Shown here: piece by piece, positions 36,702 through 45,759 of the stretch
Layout of the letters: each line of letters starts with the position of its first letter
Position numbering within the stretch: position 1 is the first letter of the stretch
DNA from: Azospirillum melinis
Lineage (GTDB): Bacteria; Pseudomonadota; Alphaproteobacteria; Azospirillales; Azospirillaceae
DNA: 64,000 nucleotides
Assembly (NCBI RefSeq): GCF_013340935.1
Contig: NZ_WHOS01000022.1
Location: 1-64,000 of the forward strand
Reading direction: 5' to 3'
Program-made: the position numbers and the translations under genes
The notes under the pieces: model-generated
Told to the model about the DNA's origin: nothing
The model's database searches: none
Seen by the model: only the letters and a program-made list of their open reading frames with translations

Positions 36702-36918
36702 GTTAACCGTCACCCTTCCAAGTGAAGCATGTTGCGCCAAGGCAACAAATAGGCATGCGCGGCGGGCGCACCCCTTGTGTGGGCGCAGTGTGTAGCACGC
36801 TCCACCGCCTTTGTGAAGGGGGAGTCTTCGGTTCCCCAGCATAAGCCCGGCCATAAGCCCTGTTGGGAACCACAGGAAACGGTTGCCCCGGCCGTGCCCA
36901 CACTCCAGATATAGCGGC

Positions 36919-37479
36919 ATGCCAGTGCTTCCAATCGCCCGGATGGGCAATCCCGTACTCCGCAAGATCGCGGAGCCCATCGCCGACCCGACCGATCCGG
37001 CAGTCGCCCGGCTGGCGGCCGACATGATCGCCACCATGCTGGACGCGCCCGGAGTCGGTCTCGCCGCTCCGCAGATCTCCGAGCCGCGCCGGATCATCGT
37101 CTTTCGCGTTCCCGCCGACCGCGGCGAGGGGGAGGAGGTGGCCAACACCGTCCTGGTCAATCCGGTGATCGAGCCGCTGACCGACGAAAAGGTTCTGGGT
37201 TGGGAAGGCTGCCTGTCGATTCCGGGCCTGCGTGGGCTGGTGCCGCGCTACAAGCGCATCCGCTACCGCGGCTATGGCCTCGACGGCGCCCGGATCGAGC
37301 GGGAGGCGTCGGGTTTCCATGCCCGCGTGGTCCAGCACGAGGTCGACCACCTGGACGGTGTGCTCTATCTTGATCGCATGGAAAATCTGCAGCTCCTGGT
37401 CTGCACCGAGGAGATGCATCACCTCAACGCCGCGCTGGTCGCGGCGACTCTTGACACCGACGCGCCGTCCCGGACCTGA
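36919..37479 (+). CDS. def: Peptide deformylase
   Basis: A 186-aa Fe/Zn enzyme that removes the formyl group from new proteins. All three motifs are present: [21 protein letters not shown] (metal Cys) and QHEVDHLDG (two His ligands and catalytic Glu). The product begins [17 protein letters not shown]. It is divergent from rpsU with about 215 nt between; it lies 24 nt upstream of a coq9-like gene. The usual fmt partner is absent. Confidence 0.93.
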   Translation: MPVLPIARMGNPVLRKIAEPIADPTDPAVARLAADMIATMLDAPGVGLAAPQISEPRRIIVFRVPADRGEGEEVANTVLVNPVIEPLTDEKVLGWEGCLSIPGLRGLVPRYKRIRYRGYGLDGARIEREASGFHARVVQHEVDHLDGVLYLDRMENLQLLVCTEEMHHLNAALVAATLDTDAPSRT

Positions 37480-37503
37480 GGGCCGGCGCAGGGAGAGTTG
37501 GCT

Positions 37504-38199
37504 ATGAGCATCGACACGCTTCGCGACGAAATCCTGGTGGCGAGCCTGCCCAACGTCGTTTTCGACGGCTGGAGCCTGCAGTCCCTGCGCGACGGCACCC
37601 AGATGGCGGGGCATGAGCCGTCGGCGCTGCTGCGCGCCTTCCCCGGCGGCGTCACCGATGCGGTGGAGTATTTCGCCGACTGGTCCGACCGCCAGATGCT
37701 CGACCGACTGGAGGCCCAGCCGCTGGCAGAAATGAAGGTGCGCGAGCGCATCTCGCTGGCTGTCCGCACCTATTTCGAGGTGCTGGAACCGTATCGCGAG
37801 GCCAAGCGCCGACAGCTGTCCTATCTGGCCATGCCGCAGAATGTGGCGCTCGGCCTGCGGCTGCTTTACCGCACGGTCGATGCCATGTGGTTCGCCGCCG
37901 GCGACAGTTCGACCGACTACAACCACTACACCAAGCGGGCGCTGCTGGCGGCGGTGGTCAGCTCGTCCACCTTCTATTGGCTGGACGACAAGTCGGACGA
38001 CCATGCCGAGACCCGCGCCTTCATCGACCGCCGTCTGGCCGACGTGATGGCGGTGGGCAAGGCGACCTCGTCGGTCGGCAAGCTCGGCTCGATGCTGAAC
38101 TTCCTTCCCAATCCCTTGCGTTTCGCCCGCCAGATGCGCCAGCGCACCACCGGCGCCCAGGCGAGCAACGCGACGGTCCACATGGCCGAGAATATCTGA
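37504..38199 (+). CDS. COQ9-family ubiquinone biosynthesis protein
   Basis: A 231-aa helical protein with the COQ9 pattern: VFDGWSLQSLRDGT, RERISLAVRTYFEVLEPYREAKRR, DAMWFAAGDSSTDYNHYTKRALLAAVVSSSTFYWLDDKSDD. COQ9 folds like a TetR regulator but binds lipid and helps the coenzyme Q hydroxylase COQ7. It lies just downstream of def and has GGGAGAG before ATG 37504. Confidence 0.88.
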   Translation: MSIDTLRDEILVASLPNVVFDGWSLQSLRDGTQMAGHEPSALLRAFPGGVTDAVEYFADWSDRQMLDRLEAQPLAEMKVRERISLAVRTYFEVLEPYREAKRRQLSYLAMPQNVALGLRLLYRTVDAMWFAAGDSSTDYNHYTKRALLAAVVSSSTFYWLDDKSDDHAETRAFIDRRLADVMAVGKATSSVGKLGSMLNFLPNPLRFARQMRQRTTGAQASNATVHMAENI

Positions 38200-38236
38200 C
38201 GAGAATACGCCCTCTCCCGACGCGGGAGAGGGCGCC

Positions 38237-38599
38237 TTATGTCCGCTTCGCCTTTGCGGCTTTCTTCGCCGCGGCCCGCAGCGCCGCCTCGAACCCCGAC
38301 CGGGCCCAGGGCAGCAGTTCATCGCGGTCGTCGAACGCCGAATCGGGAGGTGGGTAGTAGGACAGGGTGGTGGGTTTGTCCGGCATCGGCCGGAAGGGCT
38401 CCAGGCCCAGCTCCGCAAAGGACACGCGGTTCACGTCATCCGCCTTGAAATAGAGAATTTCGTCGGCGATCAGCGCGAAGGTCAGCCCGTCGATGGACAG
38501 GCCGTAGCCGCCGAACATGCGGCGCACACGCACGTCGCCCAGCGGCGCCAACATCTCGCAGAGTGTCGCGACATACTCACTGGGCGGCTGGGCGGGCAT
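38237..38599 (-). CDS. TfoX/Sxy N-terminal domain protein
   Basis: A 120-aa protein carrying only the TfoX N-terminal fold (VRVRRMFGGYGLSIDGLTFALIADEILYFKAD). In gammaproteobacteria the full protein controls competence; lone short versions in alphaproteobacteria have no known role. The C-terminus is a run of Ala/Lys. It sits 12 nt past the sspB stop on the same strand. Confidence 0.85.
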   Translation of the reverse strand: MPAQPPSEYVATLCEMLAPLGDVRVRRMFGGYGLSIDGLTFALIADEILYFKADDVNRVSFAELGLEPFRPMPDKPTTLSYYPPPDSAFDDRDELLPWARSGFEAALRAAAKKAAKAKRT

Positions 38600-38611
38600 C
38601 TGTTCGGAAAG

Positions 38612-39109
38612 TTACTTCTTACGAAAAGCGTCCAGGGCCACGACCTCGCCACGCTTCGGCTCTTCGGCCGGGGCGCTTTCCTCTGCCTTCTCCTCCACAC
38701 GCTCGGCGGCGGCGCGGGGCGGCATTGTGGCGACCTCCGCCGATTCGGCGGCGGCCAGCGGCTGGAACTGGAGGGCGAAGTTCACCGACGGGTCGGCGAA
38801 GGTGGTGATGGCGGCGAAGGGGATCACCAGCCGCTCATGCACGTTGTTGAAGCTCAGCGTGACCTCGAAATGATCGTCCGTCACGTCCAGCCCGTAATAT
38901 TGGAACTGGAGGACGATGGTCATTTCGTTCGGATACTGCGAGGACAGGTAATCCGGGATCTCGACACCGGGGAAGCCGGTGCGGAAGGTCAGGTAGAAAT
39001 GGTGATTGCCCGGCAAGCCGCGCTCGGCAACCTCGGTCAGCGCGTCGCGGACAACGCCGCGCAACGCGGTCTCGACCATCCGGTCATAGCGGAGCTGCTC
39101 TTTCGGCAT
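38612..39109 (-). CDS. sspB: ClpXP adaptor SspB (alphaproteobacterial type)
   Basis: A 165-aa adaptor that delivers ssrA-tagged proteins to ClpXP. The substrate-binding domain matches (HHFYLTFRTGFPGVEIPDYL, PNEMTIVLQFQYYGLDV, FEVTLSFNNVHERLVIPFAAITTFADPSVNFALQF), and an acidic/Ala tail ends in a short ClpX-binding motif (GEVVALDAFRKK). ATG 39109. Notably it lies directly downstream of ssrA on the same strand, so tag RNA and tag adaptor are neighbours. Confidence 0.9.
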   Translation of the reverse strand: MPKEQLRYDRMVETALRGVVRDALTEVAERGLPGNHHFYLTFRTGFPGVEIPDYLSSQYPNEMTIVLQFQYYGLDVTDDHFEVTLSFNNVHERLVIPFAAITTFADPSVNFALQFQPLAAAESAEVATMPPRAAAERVEEKAEESAPAEEPKRGEVVALDAFRKK

Positions 39110-39188
39110 GCTTGGGCGGGTCCCTGGTAACGCGGTCGGTCTGGCGGCCCGCTGCGGCAAAGGCCGGTACGAAACGCCGGGAAGAGAG

Positions 39189-39540
39189 GTGTGGGCCTTC
39201 TGTTGCTAGGCGGCCCACGGCCCCACCCTTAGGCGCTAACCCTCGGGGATTAGGTTTAGGCTACCAGCCGCCGTTAGGCAGCGAGGCGAGCCTGAGCAAC
39301 GTTGTCGTTGGCAACTATTGCAACGGCCCGATAACGGCGGAACCATGCCGAGCGAAAACCATGCCTTTACTACGCGTGTCGATCCTGTTTCGCCCCCAAC
39401 GACCCCGGTCAACGAGTCCGGTGTATGGTTGGTGGAGGCGCCGGGTACCGCCCCCGGGTCCACAACGCTTATTCCACAAGGCGTTTATCGCCATAGTCGG
39501 CGAACCGACGTCGCGAATATAGGCACTCCCGCCCGGCAAG
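39189..39540 (-). ncRNA. ssrA: Transfer-messenger RNA, two-piece (permuted)
   Basis: On the minus strand the acceptor piece comes first and ends in CCA at 39430; then an intervening segment (about 39429-39398); then the coding piece starting GGGGGCGAAACAGGATCGAC at 39397. GGGGGCG (39397-39391) pairs with CGCCTCC (before A-CCA) with a G3-U70 pair, the alanine identity determinant. A T-arm CCGGG/CCCGG is seen. The tag ORF (39312-39274) reads ANDNVAQARLAA then stop, the alphaproteobacterial tag. Both outer ends are approximate (acceptor 5' end near 39515-39540). ssrA rescues stalled ribosomes. Confidence 0.93.
39191..39218 (-). terminator. Terminator hairpin of ssrA
   Basis: GTGGGCC (39191-39197) and GGCCCAC (39212-39218) form a 7-bp stem beyond the 3' end of the tmRNA coding piece, ahead of sspB. 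Confidence 0.55.
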
Positions 39541-39668
39541 GGAAGGGCTTGTGTGACGTAATCGCCAAATGCGTTGCGGTGACGCGGGTAGGACGCATTC
39601 CAGAAAGGCGGCTTGCACCCTCGTCCCGCACTGCTTAAGAGTCCGGCCGTTGCAGCCCCGGAGTCACC

Positions 39669-40610
39669 ATGCCGATCACGCCCGAGCAGCGCGACGAAAT
39701 CGATCGCCTGCGCGCCGTCACCGCCACCACCCGCCGCGCCACCGTCCCGGCCCTGGAGGACATCCTCTATCAGCCGCTGGAGGTGCTGGACCACGGCTTC
39801 GTCCGCGTCATCGACTATATGGGCGACGATGCTGCGGTCGTGCAGGCGGCGCGCGTGTCCTATGGCAAGGGCACCAAGAAGGTCAGCGAGGATTCCGGCC
39901 TCATCAAGTATCTGATGCGCCACCGCCACTCGACCCCGTTCGAGATGTGCGAGATCAAGTTCCATGTGAAGCTGCCGATCTTCGTCGCCCGCCAGTGGAT
40001 CCGCCACCGCACCGCGAACGTGAACGAATATTCGGCCCGCTATTCCATCCTCGACCGCGAGTTCTACGTGCCGGCGCCGGAGCAGCTGGGCGCCCAGGCC
40101 GTGGTGAACCGCCAGGGCCGCGGCGACGTGCTGGAGGGTGAGGAGGCCGCCAACGTCATGCGGCTGTTGCGCGAGGATTCCGAACGCGCCTACAGCCATT
40201 ATGAGGAGATGCTGAACCACCGCGAGGACGGCACGGTCATCGATCCCAACCGCCAGGGGCTGGCGCGCGAACTGGCGCGGATGAACCTGTCGCTGAACTA
40301 TTACACGCAGTGGTACTGGAAGGTGGATCTCCACAATCTCCTGCATTTCCTGTCGCTGCGCGCCGATGCTCATGCCCAGTATGAGATCCGTGTCTATGCC
40401 GACGCGATGCTGGACGTGGTGAAGCGTTGGGTCCCGGCGGTCTACGAGTCCTTCACCGAGTACCGCATGGGCGGCGCCCACCTGTCGCGGACCGGCCTGG
40501 ACGTGGTGAAGCGCCTGCTGGCCGGTGAGCCGGTGACCCAGGAGGCCAGCGGCCTGTCCAAGCGCGAATGGCGCGAGCTGATGGACCAGCTCGGCCGCAG
40601 CGAGTCGTAA
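39669..40610 (+). CDS. thyX: Flavin-dependent thymidylate synthase ThyX
   Basis: The 313-aa enzyme makes dTMP using FAD and methylene-THF. The ThyX signature [15 protein letters not shown] is present near residue 118, with [24 protein letters not shown] before it and [27 protein letters not shown] after. It replaces or adds to ThyA. It is divergent from ssrA, with the shared 128-nt gap as promoter region. Confidence 0.94.
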   Translation: MPITPEQRDEIDRLRAVTATTRRATVPALEDILYQPLEVLDHGFVRVIDYMGDDAAVVQAARVSYGKGTKKVSEDSGLIKYLMRHRHSTPFEMCEIKFHVKLPIFVARQWIRHRTANVNEYSARYSILDREFYVPAPEQLGAQAVVNRQGRGDVLEGEEAANVMRLLREDSERAYSHYEEMLNHREDGTVIDPNRQGLARELARMNLSLNYYTQWYWKVDLHNLLHFLSLRADAHAQYEIRVYADAMLDVVKRWVPAVYESFTEYRMGGAHLSRTGLDVVKRLLAGEPVTQEASGLSKREWRELMDQLGRSES

Positions 40611-40626
40611 GAGGGGAACCAGGACG

Positions 40627-41061
40627 ATGACGCCGGATCAGGCCGAAAGCATCTATCGCCAAGGCCTGATCGCCGCGCAGGCCGGCCGCTGGGTCGAGGC
40701 GCAGGAGCTGATCGCCCAAGCCATCTCCGCCCGTCCGGGCGTTCCCGTCTGGTGGGCCACCTACGGGCTGGTTCTGGAAAGCCAGGGGGACTTGCCGGGG
40801 GCGGTTCAGGCATTCGCCGGAGCGCTGAACCTCGATGGCGATCTCGCCATGGCGATGAATGGCCTGCTGGCAGCGGCGGAGACGCTGGCCGCTGCCGGCC
40901 ATGCCGATCTGGCGGAGGGCTGTTACTGCCGCGCGCTTGCGCTCGCCCCCGGCACGCCGGCTGCTTTCGTCAAGGCAAGCGCCCTGATGTTGGTGCAGGG
41001 CGTCGACCCGTCCAAGCTGCTGCGTCGTGCCGCACTGCTTCAGCCCGAACGCCAAGCCTGA
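40627..41061 (+). CDS. Tetratricopeptide-repeat protein, 144 aa
   Basis: A small soluble protein made of about three TPR units (AESIYRQGLIAAQAGRWVEAQELIAQAI, PVWWATYGLVLESQGDLPGAVQAF and ADLAEGCYCRALALAPGTP). No catalytic motif. It follows thyX by 16 nt, probably in the same transcript. Function unknown. Confidence 0.75.
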   Translation: MTPDQAESIYRQGLIAAQAGRWVEAQELIAQAISARPGVPVWWATYGLVLESQGDLPGAVQAFAGALNLDGDLAMAMNGLLAAAETLAAAGHADLAEGCYCRALALAPGTPAAFVKASALMLVQGVDPSKLLRRAALLQPERQA

Positions 41062-41084
41062 CCGGACCGTTGCCGGGGCCGCGG

Positions 41085-41627
41085 TCAGTCGCGGTCGTCG
41101 TAGTCTTCGTCGTCCCGCTCGTCCTCGTCCGCTTCGGCGGCGAGACGGCGCTGGTTGGCCAGCATGTCGAGCGCGCCCTGCAGGATGTAGGCGGCGGCCA
41201 TCTTGTCCACCACCTCGTCGCGGCGCTTCCGGGTCATGTCGGCCTCGCCGATCATGAAGCGTTCGACGGCCGAGGTCGACAGACGCTCGTCCCAGAAGGC
41301 GATCTCCGCCTCCCAGCCCAGCAGGTCTGGGCGTTCCAGCAGGTTCTTGGCGAAGGCGCGCACCGACTCGGCACGCGGTCCTTCCGTCCCGTCCATGTTC
41401 AGCGGCAATCCGACCACCAGCCCGCCGATGCTGTAATCGCGGATGGTCTTGCCCAGCTCGCGTGCGTCCTGGGTGAATTTCGTGCGCTTCAGCGTGCCGA
41501 TGGGGGATGCGACGATCAGCCCGGGATCGGCCACCGCCAGCCCGACGGTCTTGGTGCCTACGTCAAGGCCAAGCAATCGTTGGTTTTTGCCCAGCCGGGC
41601 CGCGAGTTCGGAGAGAGTGTGGATCAT
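41085..41627 (-). CDS. ruvX: Putative pre-16S rRNA nuclease / Holliday junction resolvase YqgF
   Basis: A 180-aa RNase H-fold protein with LLGLDVGTKTVGLAVAD, VVGLPLNMDGTEG and FWDERLSTSAVERFM. YqgF is needed to finish the 5' end of 16S rRNA. ATG 41627 (MIHTLSELAARL) is chosen; the longer frame upstream is out of register with the family. The C-terminal tail is a short acidic run (DEDERDDEDYDDRD), unusual for the family. Convergent with the TPR gene and divergent from a GNAT gene. Confidence 0.9.
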   Translation of the reverse strand: MIHTLSELAARLGKNQRLLGLDVGTKTVGLAVADPGLIVASPIGTLKRTKFTQDARELGKTIRDYSIGGLVVGLPLNMDGTEGPRAESVRAFAKNLLERPDLLGWEAEIAFWDERLSTSAVERFMIGEADMTRKRRDEVVDKMAAAYILQGALDMLANQRRLAAEADEDERDDEDYDDRD

Positions 41628-41703
41628 CGCCCGACCATAGGGCCGCAGCCTTGTCACCGCAAGATCGCTTGAGTTGTTGTTAAAGATACTTACTCTTCTA
41701 AGT

Positions 41704-42246
41704 ATGAGCAGCCCTCTCTCCCATGCCCTCCTGTCGCACCGGCCGCTTGCCGACGCCGACATCCCCACGATCTGCGGTTTCCCCCGCACGGCCGAGGAAC
41801 TGTATTTCCTGTTCCCGCGAGCGGTCTGGCCGTTGACCCCGGATCAGATCCGGGCGACGCTGGGCATCCGCCGCGATCCCACGGTCGCCACCCTGGCGGA
41901 GAACGGGCGGGAGCGTGTGGTCGGCTATGCCAACTACGCCACCTTCGAGGATGGCCGCACCGCCAGCATCGGCAATGTCAGTGTCGATCCGGCCCTGCGC
42001 CGGCGCGGCATCGCCGAATATCTGGTGCGGACGATGATCGATCGCGCTTTCGACCATCACCGCCTGCCTGAACTGACGCTCTACTGCTTCAACACCAACA
42101 CGCCGGCCCTTCTGCTCTATGCCAAGCTGGGCATGATGCCCGTCGCGCTGGAGACGCGGGTGATGCCGTCGGGCCAGCCGATCGCGCTGTTCAAGCTGCG
42201 TATGGATCACGCCAGCTGGCGTTCGGCCGCCCCCATCGCCGCCTGA
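41704..42246 (+). CDS. GNAT-family N-acetyltransferase
   Basis: A 180-aa acetyltransferase. VSVDPALRRRGIAEYLVRTMIDRAF is the acetyl-CoA loop, followed by LTLYCFNTNTPALLLYAKLGM. Substrate unknown. Its promoter must lie in the 76-nt gap to ruvX, which is AT-rich (TTGTTGTTAAAGATACTTAC) for this genome. Confidence 0.87.
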   Translation: MSSPLSHALLSHRPLADADIPTICGFPRTAEELYFLFPRAVWPLTPDQIRATLGIRRDPTVATLAENGRERVVGYANYATFEDGRTASIGNVSVDPALRRRGIAEYLVRTMIDRAFDHHRLPELTLYCFNTNTPALLLYAKLGMMPVALETRVMPSGQPIALFKLRMDHASWRSAAPIAA

Positions 42247-42366
42247 CCTTCCTGATATTTAATGATACGGCCGCTGGCGGGACGGGACATCAGGCGTATA
42301 GTCGGTCGCCTGTGGACGCGGCTGCCTCATCGGACGCGCGGCCCGAACCATCGACGGAGCGGACGG

Positions 42367-42684
42367 ATGAGCAAATTGGGCGCGGATGCGAACCGGCGTG
42401 CGGTGCTGGCCGGACTTGTCGCCGGCGGTGCCGGGCTGTTTGCCGCCGGTGGGGCGAAGGCGATCACCGCGCAATCCAGTTCGGATTACGGCGCCATGCT
42501 GGATGCCGCCTGCGGCGCCAGCGCCGACCACAAGCGTCAGATCGCCGCGGTGGAGACGACGCTGGGGGTTCTTTTCCCTGACGCGCGGGTGGTGGAGGCG
42601 TTGCAGCGCACCCAATGCCCATCCTGCGGATGCCCGCTGGCGCTGGCCGCCGGGCTTGCGAAAGGCGATGCCGGCGCCTTCTGA
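42367..42684 (+). CDS. Hypothetical 105-aa protein with a Tat-like N-terminus
   Basis: The N-terminus has twin arginines followed by a hydrophobic stretch (NRRAVLAGLVAGGAGLFAAGGAKA), resembling a Tat signal, then a short domain with the cluster CPSCGCP near residue 86 that could bind metal. GGAGCGG lies upstream of ATG 42367. No family recognised. It sits alone before gatC. Confidence 0.6.
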   Translation: MSKLGADANRRAVLAGLVAGGAGLFAAGGAKAITAQSSSDYGAMLDAACGASADHKRQIAAVETTLGVLFPDARVVEALQRTQCPSCGCPLALAAGLAKGDAGAF

Positions 42685-42772
42685 GCGGCGGAATGGCCGC
42701 AATCGTTGCGGATGAAGCCGGCGGGTGCTAGCTTCGCGGCCGATTTCCAATGTTTTGGAAGAGAGTAGAGGC

Positions 42773-43060
42773 ATGTCGCTCGACAAGGCCACGGTGGCCA
42801 AGATCGCGCATCTGGCCCGCATCAAGGTGCCGGACGAGGAACTGGAAGCCCTGGCTGGGGAACTGAGCCAGATTCTGACCTTCGTGGAACAGCTCAACGA
42901 GGTCGACACGAAGGACGTGCCGCCGATGACCAGCGTCGCCGCGCAGAAGCTGCGCCGCCGCAAGGACGAGGTCACCGACGGCGGCTATGCCGCGCAGGTC
43001 CTGTCGAACGGTCCGGAAACGGCCGAAGGCTTCTTTGTCGTGCCCAAGGTGGTCGAGTGA
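42773..43060 (+). CDS. gatC: Asp-tRNA/Glu-tRNA amidotransferase subunit C
   Basis: A 95-aa subunit of the GatCAB complex that converts Glu-tRNA(Gln) or Asp-tRNA(Asn). Sequence follows the family ([30 protein letters not shown]). Its stop overlaps the gatA start by one base. gatB is not seen in this window. Confidence 0.92.
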   Translation: MSLDKATVAKIAHLARIKVPDEELEALAGELSQILTFVEQLNEVDTKDVPPMTSVAAQKLRRRKDEVTDGGYAAQVLSNGPETAEGFFVVPKVVE

Positions 43061-44541
43061 TGACGGCGCTCACGCATCTGACGATGGCCGAGGCCCTGGA
43101 CGGCCTCGCCAAGAAGGAGTTCACCGCGGTCGAGCTGACCGAGGCGCATGTGCGCGCGGTCGAGGCCGTGCGCCCCTTCAACATCTTCATCACCGAGACC
43201 CCCGACGCCGCCCTGTCGATGGCGAAGGCCAGCGACGAGCGCCGTGCGCAGGGTGCCGCCGGTCCGATGGACGGCTTGCCCATCGCGGTGAAGGATCTGT
43301 TCTGCACCAAGGGCGTTGCCACCACCGCCGGCAGCCACATCCTGGACGGCTTCAAGCCGGAATATGAGTCCACGGTGACCTCCCAGCTGTGGCGCGACGG
43401 CGCCGTCATGCTGGGCAAGGTGAACCTGGACGAGTTCGCCATGGGCTCCGCCACCATCACCGCCCATCAGGGCGAGACGGTCAGCCCGTGGAGCCCCGGC
43501 GCGCCGGGTGCCTGGGAAAAGAAGATCGTCGCCGGCGGTTCATCGGGCGGGTCCGCCGCGGTGATCGCCGCGCGTGCAGCGCTGGGTGCCACCGGCACCG
43601 ACACCGGCGGCTCGATCCGCCAGCCGGCCGGCTACACCGGCACCGTCGGCATCAAGCCGACCTACGGCCGCTGCTCGCGTTGGGGCATCGTCGCCTACGC
43701 CTCCTCGCTGGACCAGGCCGGGCCGATGACCCGCACGGTCGAGGATGCGGCGATCATGCTGCGCTCCATGTGCGGGTTCGATCCGAAGGACTCCACCTCG
43801 GTCGATATGCCGGTGCCGGACTTCCGCGCCGCCCTGACCGGCGACATCCGCGGCCTGCGCGTCGGCATTCCCAAGGAATACCGTGTCGAGGGCCTGTCGG
43901 CCGAGATCGCCGCGCTGTGGGAGCAGGGCATCGCCTGGCTGAAGGAGGCCGGCGCCGAGCCGGTCGAGGTCAGCCTGCCGCACACCAAATACGCGCTGGC
44001 CGCCTATTACATCATCGCTCCGGCCGAGGCGTCGTCCAACCTCGCGCGCTATGACGGCGTGCGCTACGGCCTGCGGGTCGAGGGCGGCAACCTCAAGGAA
44101 ATGTACGAGAACACCCGCGGCGCCGGCTTCGGCAAGGAAGTGCAGCGCCGCATCCTGATCGGCACCTATGTGCTGTCGGCCGGCTATTACGACGCCTACT
44201 ACAACAAGGCCCGTCAGGTGCGCACGCGCATCAAGTGGGACTTCGACGAGGCGTTCAAGAGCTGCGACGTTATCCTGACGCCGACCGCCCCCAGCACGCC
44301 CTTCGCCATCGGCGAGAAGATGGACGATCCGGTGCAGATGTACCTGAACGACGTCTTCACCGTTCCGATCAACCTCGCCGGCCTGCCGGCGATGTCGGTC
44401 CCGGCCGGTCTCGGTGCCGACGGTCTGCCGCTCGGCCTCCAGCTGATCGGCCGCCCGTTCGACGAGGAGACGCTGCTGCGCGTTGGTCAGGTCGTCGAGA
44501 AGGCCGCCAACTTTAGCGCCGTTCCGCCCTTCGTGGCGTGA
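43060..44541 (+). CDS. gatA: Asp-tRNA/Glu-tRNA amidotransferase subunit A
   Basis: A 493-aa amidase of the GatCAB complex. The catalytic triad is intact: Lys in [12 protein letters not shown], cis-Ser and catalytic Ser in [36 protein letters not shown] 43060 overlaps the gatC stop; GTG at 43057 is the only alternative. A strong terminator follows. Confidence 0.95.
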   Translation: MTALTHLTMAEALDGLAKKEFTAVELTEAHVRAVEAVRPFNIFITETPDAALSMAKASDERRAQGAAGPMDGLPIAVKDLFCTKGVATTAGSHILDGFKPEYESTVTSQLWRDGAVMLGKVNLDEFAMGSATITAHQGETVSPWSPGAPGAWEKKIVAGGSSGGSAAVIAARAALGATGTDTGGSIRQPAGYTGTVGIKPTYGRCSRWGIVAYASSLDQAGPMTRTVEDAAIMLRSMCGFDPKDSTSVDMPVPDFRAALTGDIRGLRVGIPKEYRVEGLSAEIAALWEQGIAWLKEAGAEPVEVSLPHTKYALAAYYIIAPAEASSNLARYDGVRYGLRVEGGNLKEMYENTRGAGFGKEVQRRILIGTYVLSAGYYDAYYNKARQVRTRIKWDFDEAFKSCDVILTPTAPSTPFAIGEKMDDPVQMYLNDVFTVPINLAGLPAMSVPAGLGADGLPLGLQLIGRPFDEETLLRVGQVVEKAANFSAVPPFVA

Positions 44542-44560
44542 CGCGGGCGTCTTGACAGCG

Positions 44561-44592
44561 AAAGGGCCGGCTCCTGCGAGCCGGCCCTTTTC
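44561..44592 (+). terminator. Intrinsic terminator of gatCA
   Basis: A 13-bp perfect stem, AAAGGGCCGGCTC (44561-44573) with GAGCCGGCCCTTT (44578-44590), a 4-nt loop and a following TT, ends gatCA and may also serve the minus-strand gene that follows. Confidence 0.85.
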
Positions 44593-44618
44593 GTTTGGAA
44601 TGGGGGTGGCTGAGGCCC

Positions 44619-44819
44619 TTATGCGCCGCCGATACCCTGCACATAGGTCTCGCCGGTTTTCGGATCGATGTTCTCGCCCGTCCCCGGCGTGCCCGGCGGC
44701 GCTTCGTCCTTGTCGCTCATCGGTTCGACCGCCGGCTTCACCGGGACCGGCTTGTTTGCCGGACGGTCGCTGCCGGACCGGTCATTCTGCGGTATATCGG
44801 ACGTCTTCTCGTCGGCCAT
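44619..44819 (-). CDS. Small hydrophilic hypothetical protein, 66 aa
   Basis: Highly charged and Pro/Gly rich, no fold motif seen; ends TGETYVQGIGGA. Likely disordered. The reading has a plausible ribosome region (GAAGGAGC) before ATG 44819. No family recognised. Confidence 0.5.
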   Translation of the reverse strand: MADEKTSDIPQNDRSGSDRPANKPVPVKPAVEPMSDKDEAPPGTPGTGENIDPKTGETYVQGIGGA

Positions 44820-44897
44820 GCTGGCTTGCTCCTTCTGTCGGCTCGGTTCATCCCCACCAACAGGCCATCCGTCGCATCGTCACCCCCCCCGGTCCCG

Positions 44898-45092
44898 CTA
44901 TTCCGCAGCCTCCAGCGCCACCCGCGCCAGTTCCAGCAGTTTCCTGTCCACCTCCTCCTCGTCATAGCCGGGGTTGTCGGCCAGGGAGTCGCGCAGGCGC
45001 ATGGTGATGAGTTCGCCGGTGTGATGCTTTTCGTAAAGGCGGACGTCGCCCAGCGCCTTGGCGACACGGCGCAGCTTATCGCGGTCCATCAT
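44898..45092 (-). CDS. Small helical hypothetical protein, 64 aa
   Basis: Short, charged, predicted helical (DRDKLRRVAKALGDVRLYEKHH, DEEEVDRKLLELARVALEAAE). Possibly co-transcribed with the gene at 44619. Function unknown. Confidence 0.5.
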   Translation of the reverse strand: MMDRDKLRRVAKALGDVRLYEKHHTGELITMRLRDSLADNPGYDEEEVDRKLLELARVALEAAE

Positions 45093-45267
45093 GCTCTCCC
45101 GTCTTGGTCAGCCAACTTGATCACTGCAGTGGCAACAGCCGGACGGCTGCATCATTCCTGCCCTCTCTCCTCGCCCATGCGCCGTACTGCGCTTGGATGG
45201 CGGAACAGGAGAGGGCTTTCCAGCGTCCCTGTAGATGTCGGCAATCATGGCGATTGGGGGCGGAAGC

Positions 45268-45561
45268 ATGGATCCAGGACACGATCAACGGCGCGAACTG
45301 CTCACCCGCGTCCGCCATGTTGTGGAGCATTACGAGCGCCACAGCACCGCCGGACCGGCCATCATGCGCGGTGTGCGCTATGACCTTGCGGTGCGGGCAA
45401 CCGACCTGAACGGCGACGGCTGCCAGTTCCCCGCCTGCACCTGTGCGAAGGCGGACTGCGCGGAGCGCAGGGGGTGCGCGCCACCGGATGTCGGCGCCTG
45501 GACCGAGCAGGCCCAAAAACAAAACCGCCCCCGGCGCGAACCGGGAGCGGCTTTCGAATGA
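45268..45561 (+). CDS. Possible hypothetical protein, 97 aa
   Basis: Start uncertain (ATG 45268, or 45247 and 45235). It has a Cys-rich middle (CQFPACTCAKADCAERRGC) that might bind metal. Its 3' end overlaps the minus-strand terminator that formerly served glnA, which weakens the case. No family recognised. Confidence 0.35.
   Translation: MDPGHDQRRELLTRVRHVVEHYERHSTAGPAIMRGVRYDLAVRATDLNGDGCQFPACTCAKADCAERRGCAPPDVGAWTEQAQKQNRPRREPGAAFE
45514..45550 (-). terminator. Original glnA terminator, now separated from glnA
   Basis: On the minus strand, CCGCTCCCGG and CCGGGGGCGG (from 45541-45550 and 45525-45534) form a 10-bp stem with one mismatch, then TTTTGTTTTTG. It lies 58 nt beyond the left copy of the glnA 3' end. 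It is the natural glnA terminator from before the element inserted. Confidence 0.75.
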
Positions 45562-45607
45562 TGCGTGACCAACCGCGGCGCCCGTTGCCGGACGCCGCGA
45601 GGCAACA

Positions 45608-45654
45608 TCAGACCGAGTAGTACATCTTGTACTCGATCGGGTGCGGCATGGTCC
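45608..45654. repeat. Left attachment site (attL), copy of the glnA 3' end
   Basis: 47 bp identical to 55917-55963, covering the last GlnA codons and stop. It contains the inverted repeat AGTACA-TCT-TGTACT (6-3-6). Only this fragment of glnA is here; the full gene is at the right end. Confidence 0.92.
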
Positions 45655-45681
45655 TGAAATCATTGGATTTTTCTCACTTCA

Positions 45682-45724
45682 CGGCTTAAGCCGCGCCCGC
45701 AGGTACACCGGGGAGGTACACCGG
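45682..45724 (+). repeat. Putative left integrase arm sites
   Basis: GGTACACCGG occurs twice (45702-45711 and 45715-45724, 13 nt apart), 47 nt inside attL. A palindrome CGGCTTAAGCCG lies at 45682-45693. The same GGTACACC pair with the same 13-nt spacing occurs at 55851-55871 near the other end. Confidence 0.7.
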
Positions 45725-45759
45725 AACGGCCTGTCGGCGCCCGTGAGTGAGGGCATCCA

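Noticed and set aside
39236..39463. 75-aa open frame on the minus strand over ssrA
   Set aside because: It lies wholly in the tmRNA locus; only the short tag ORF (39274-39312) is translated.
45608..45654. glnA pseudogene
   Set aside because: Only 47 bp are duplicated with exact ends matching the other element boundary, so it is an attachment site, not a decayed gene.
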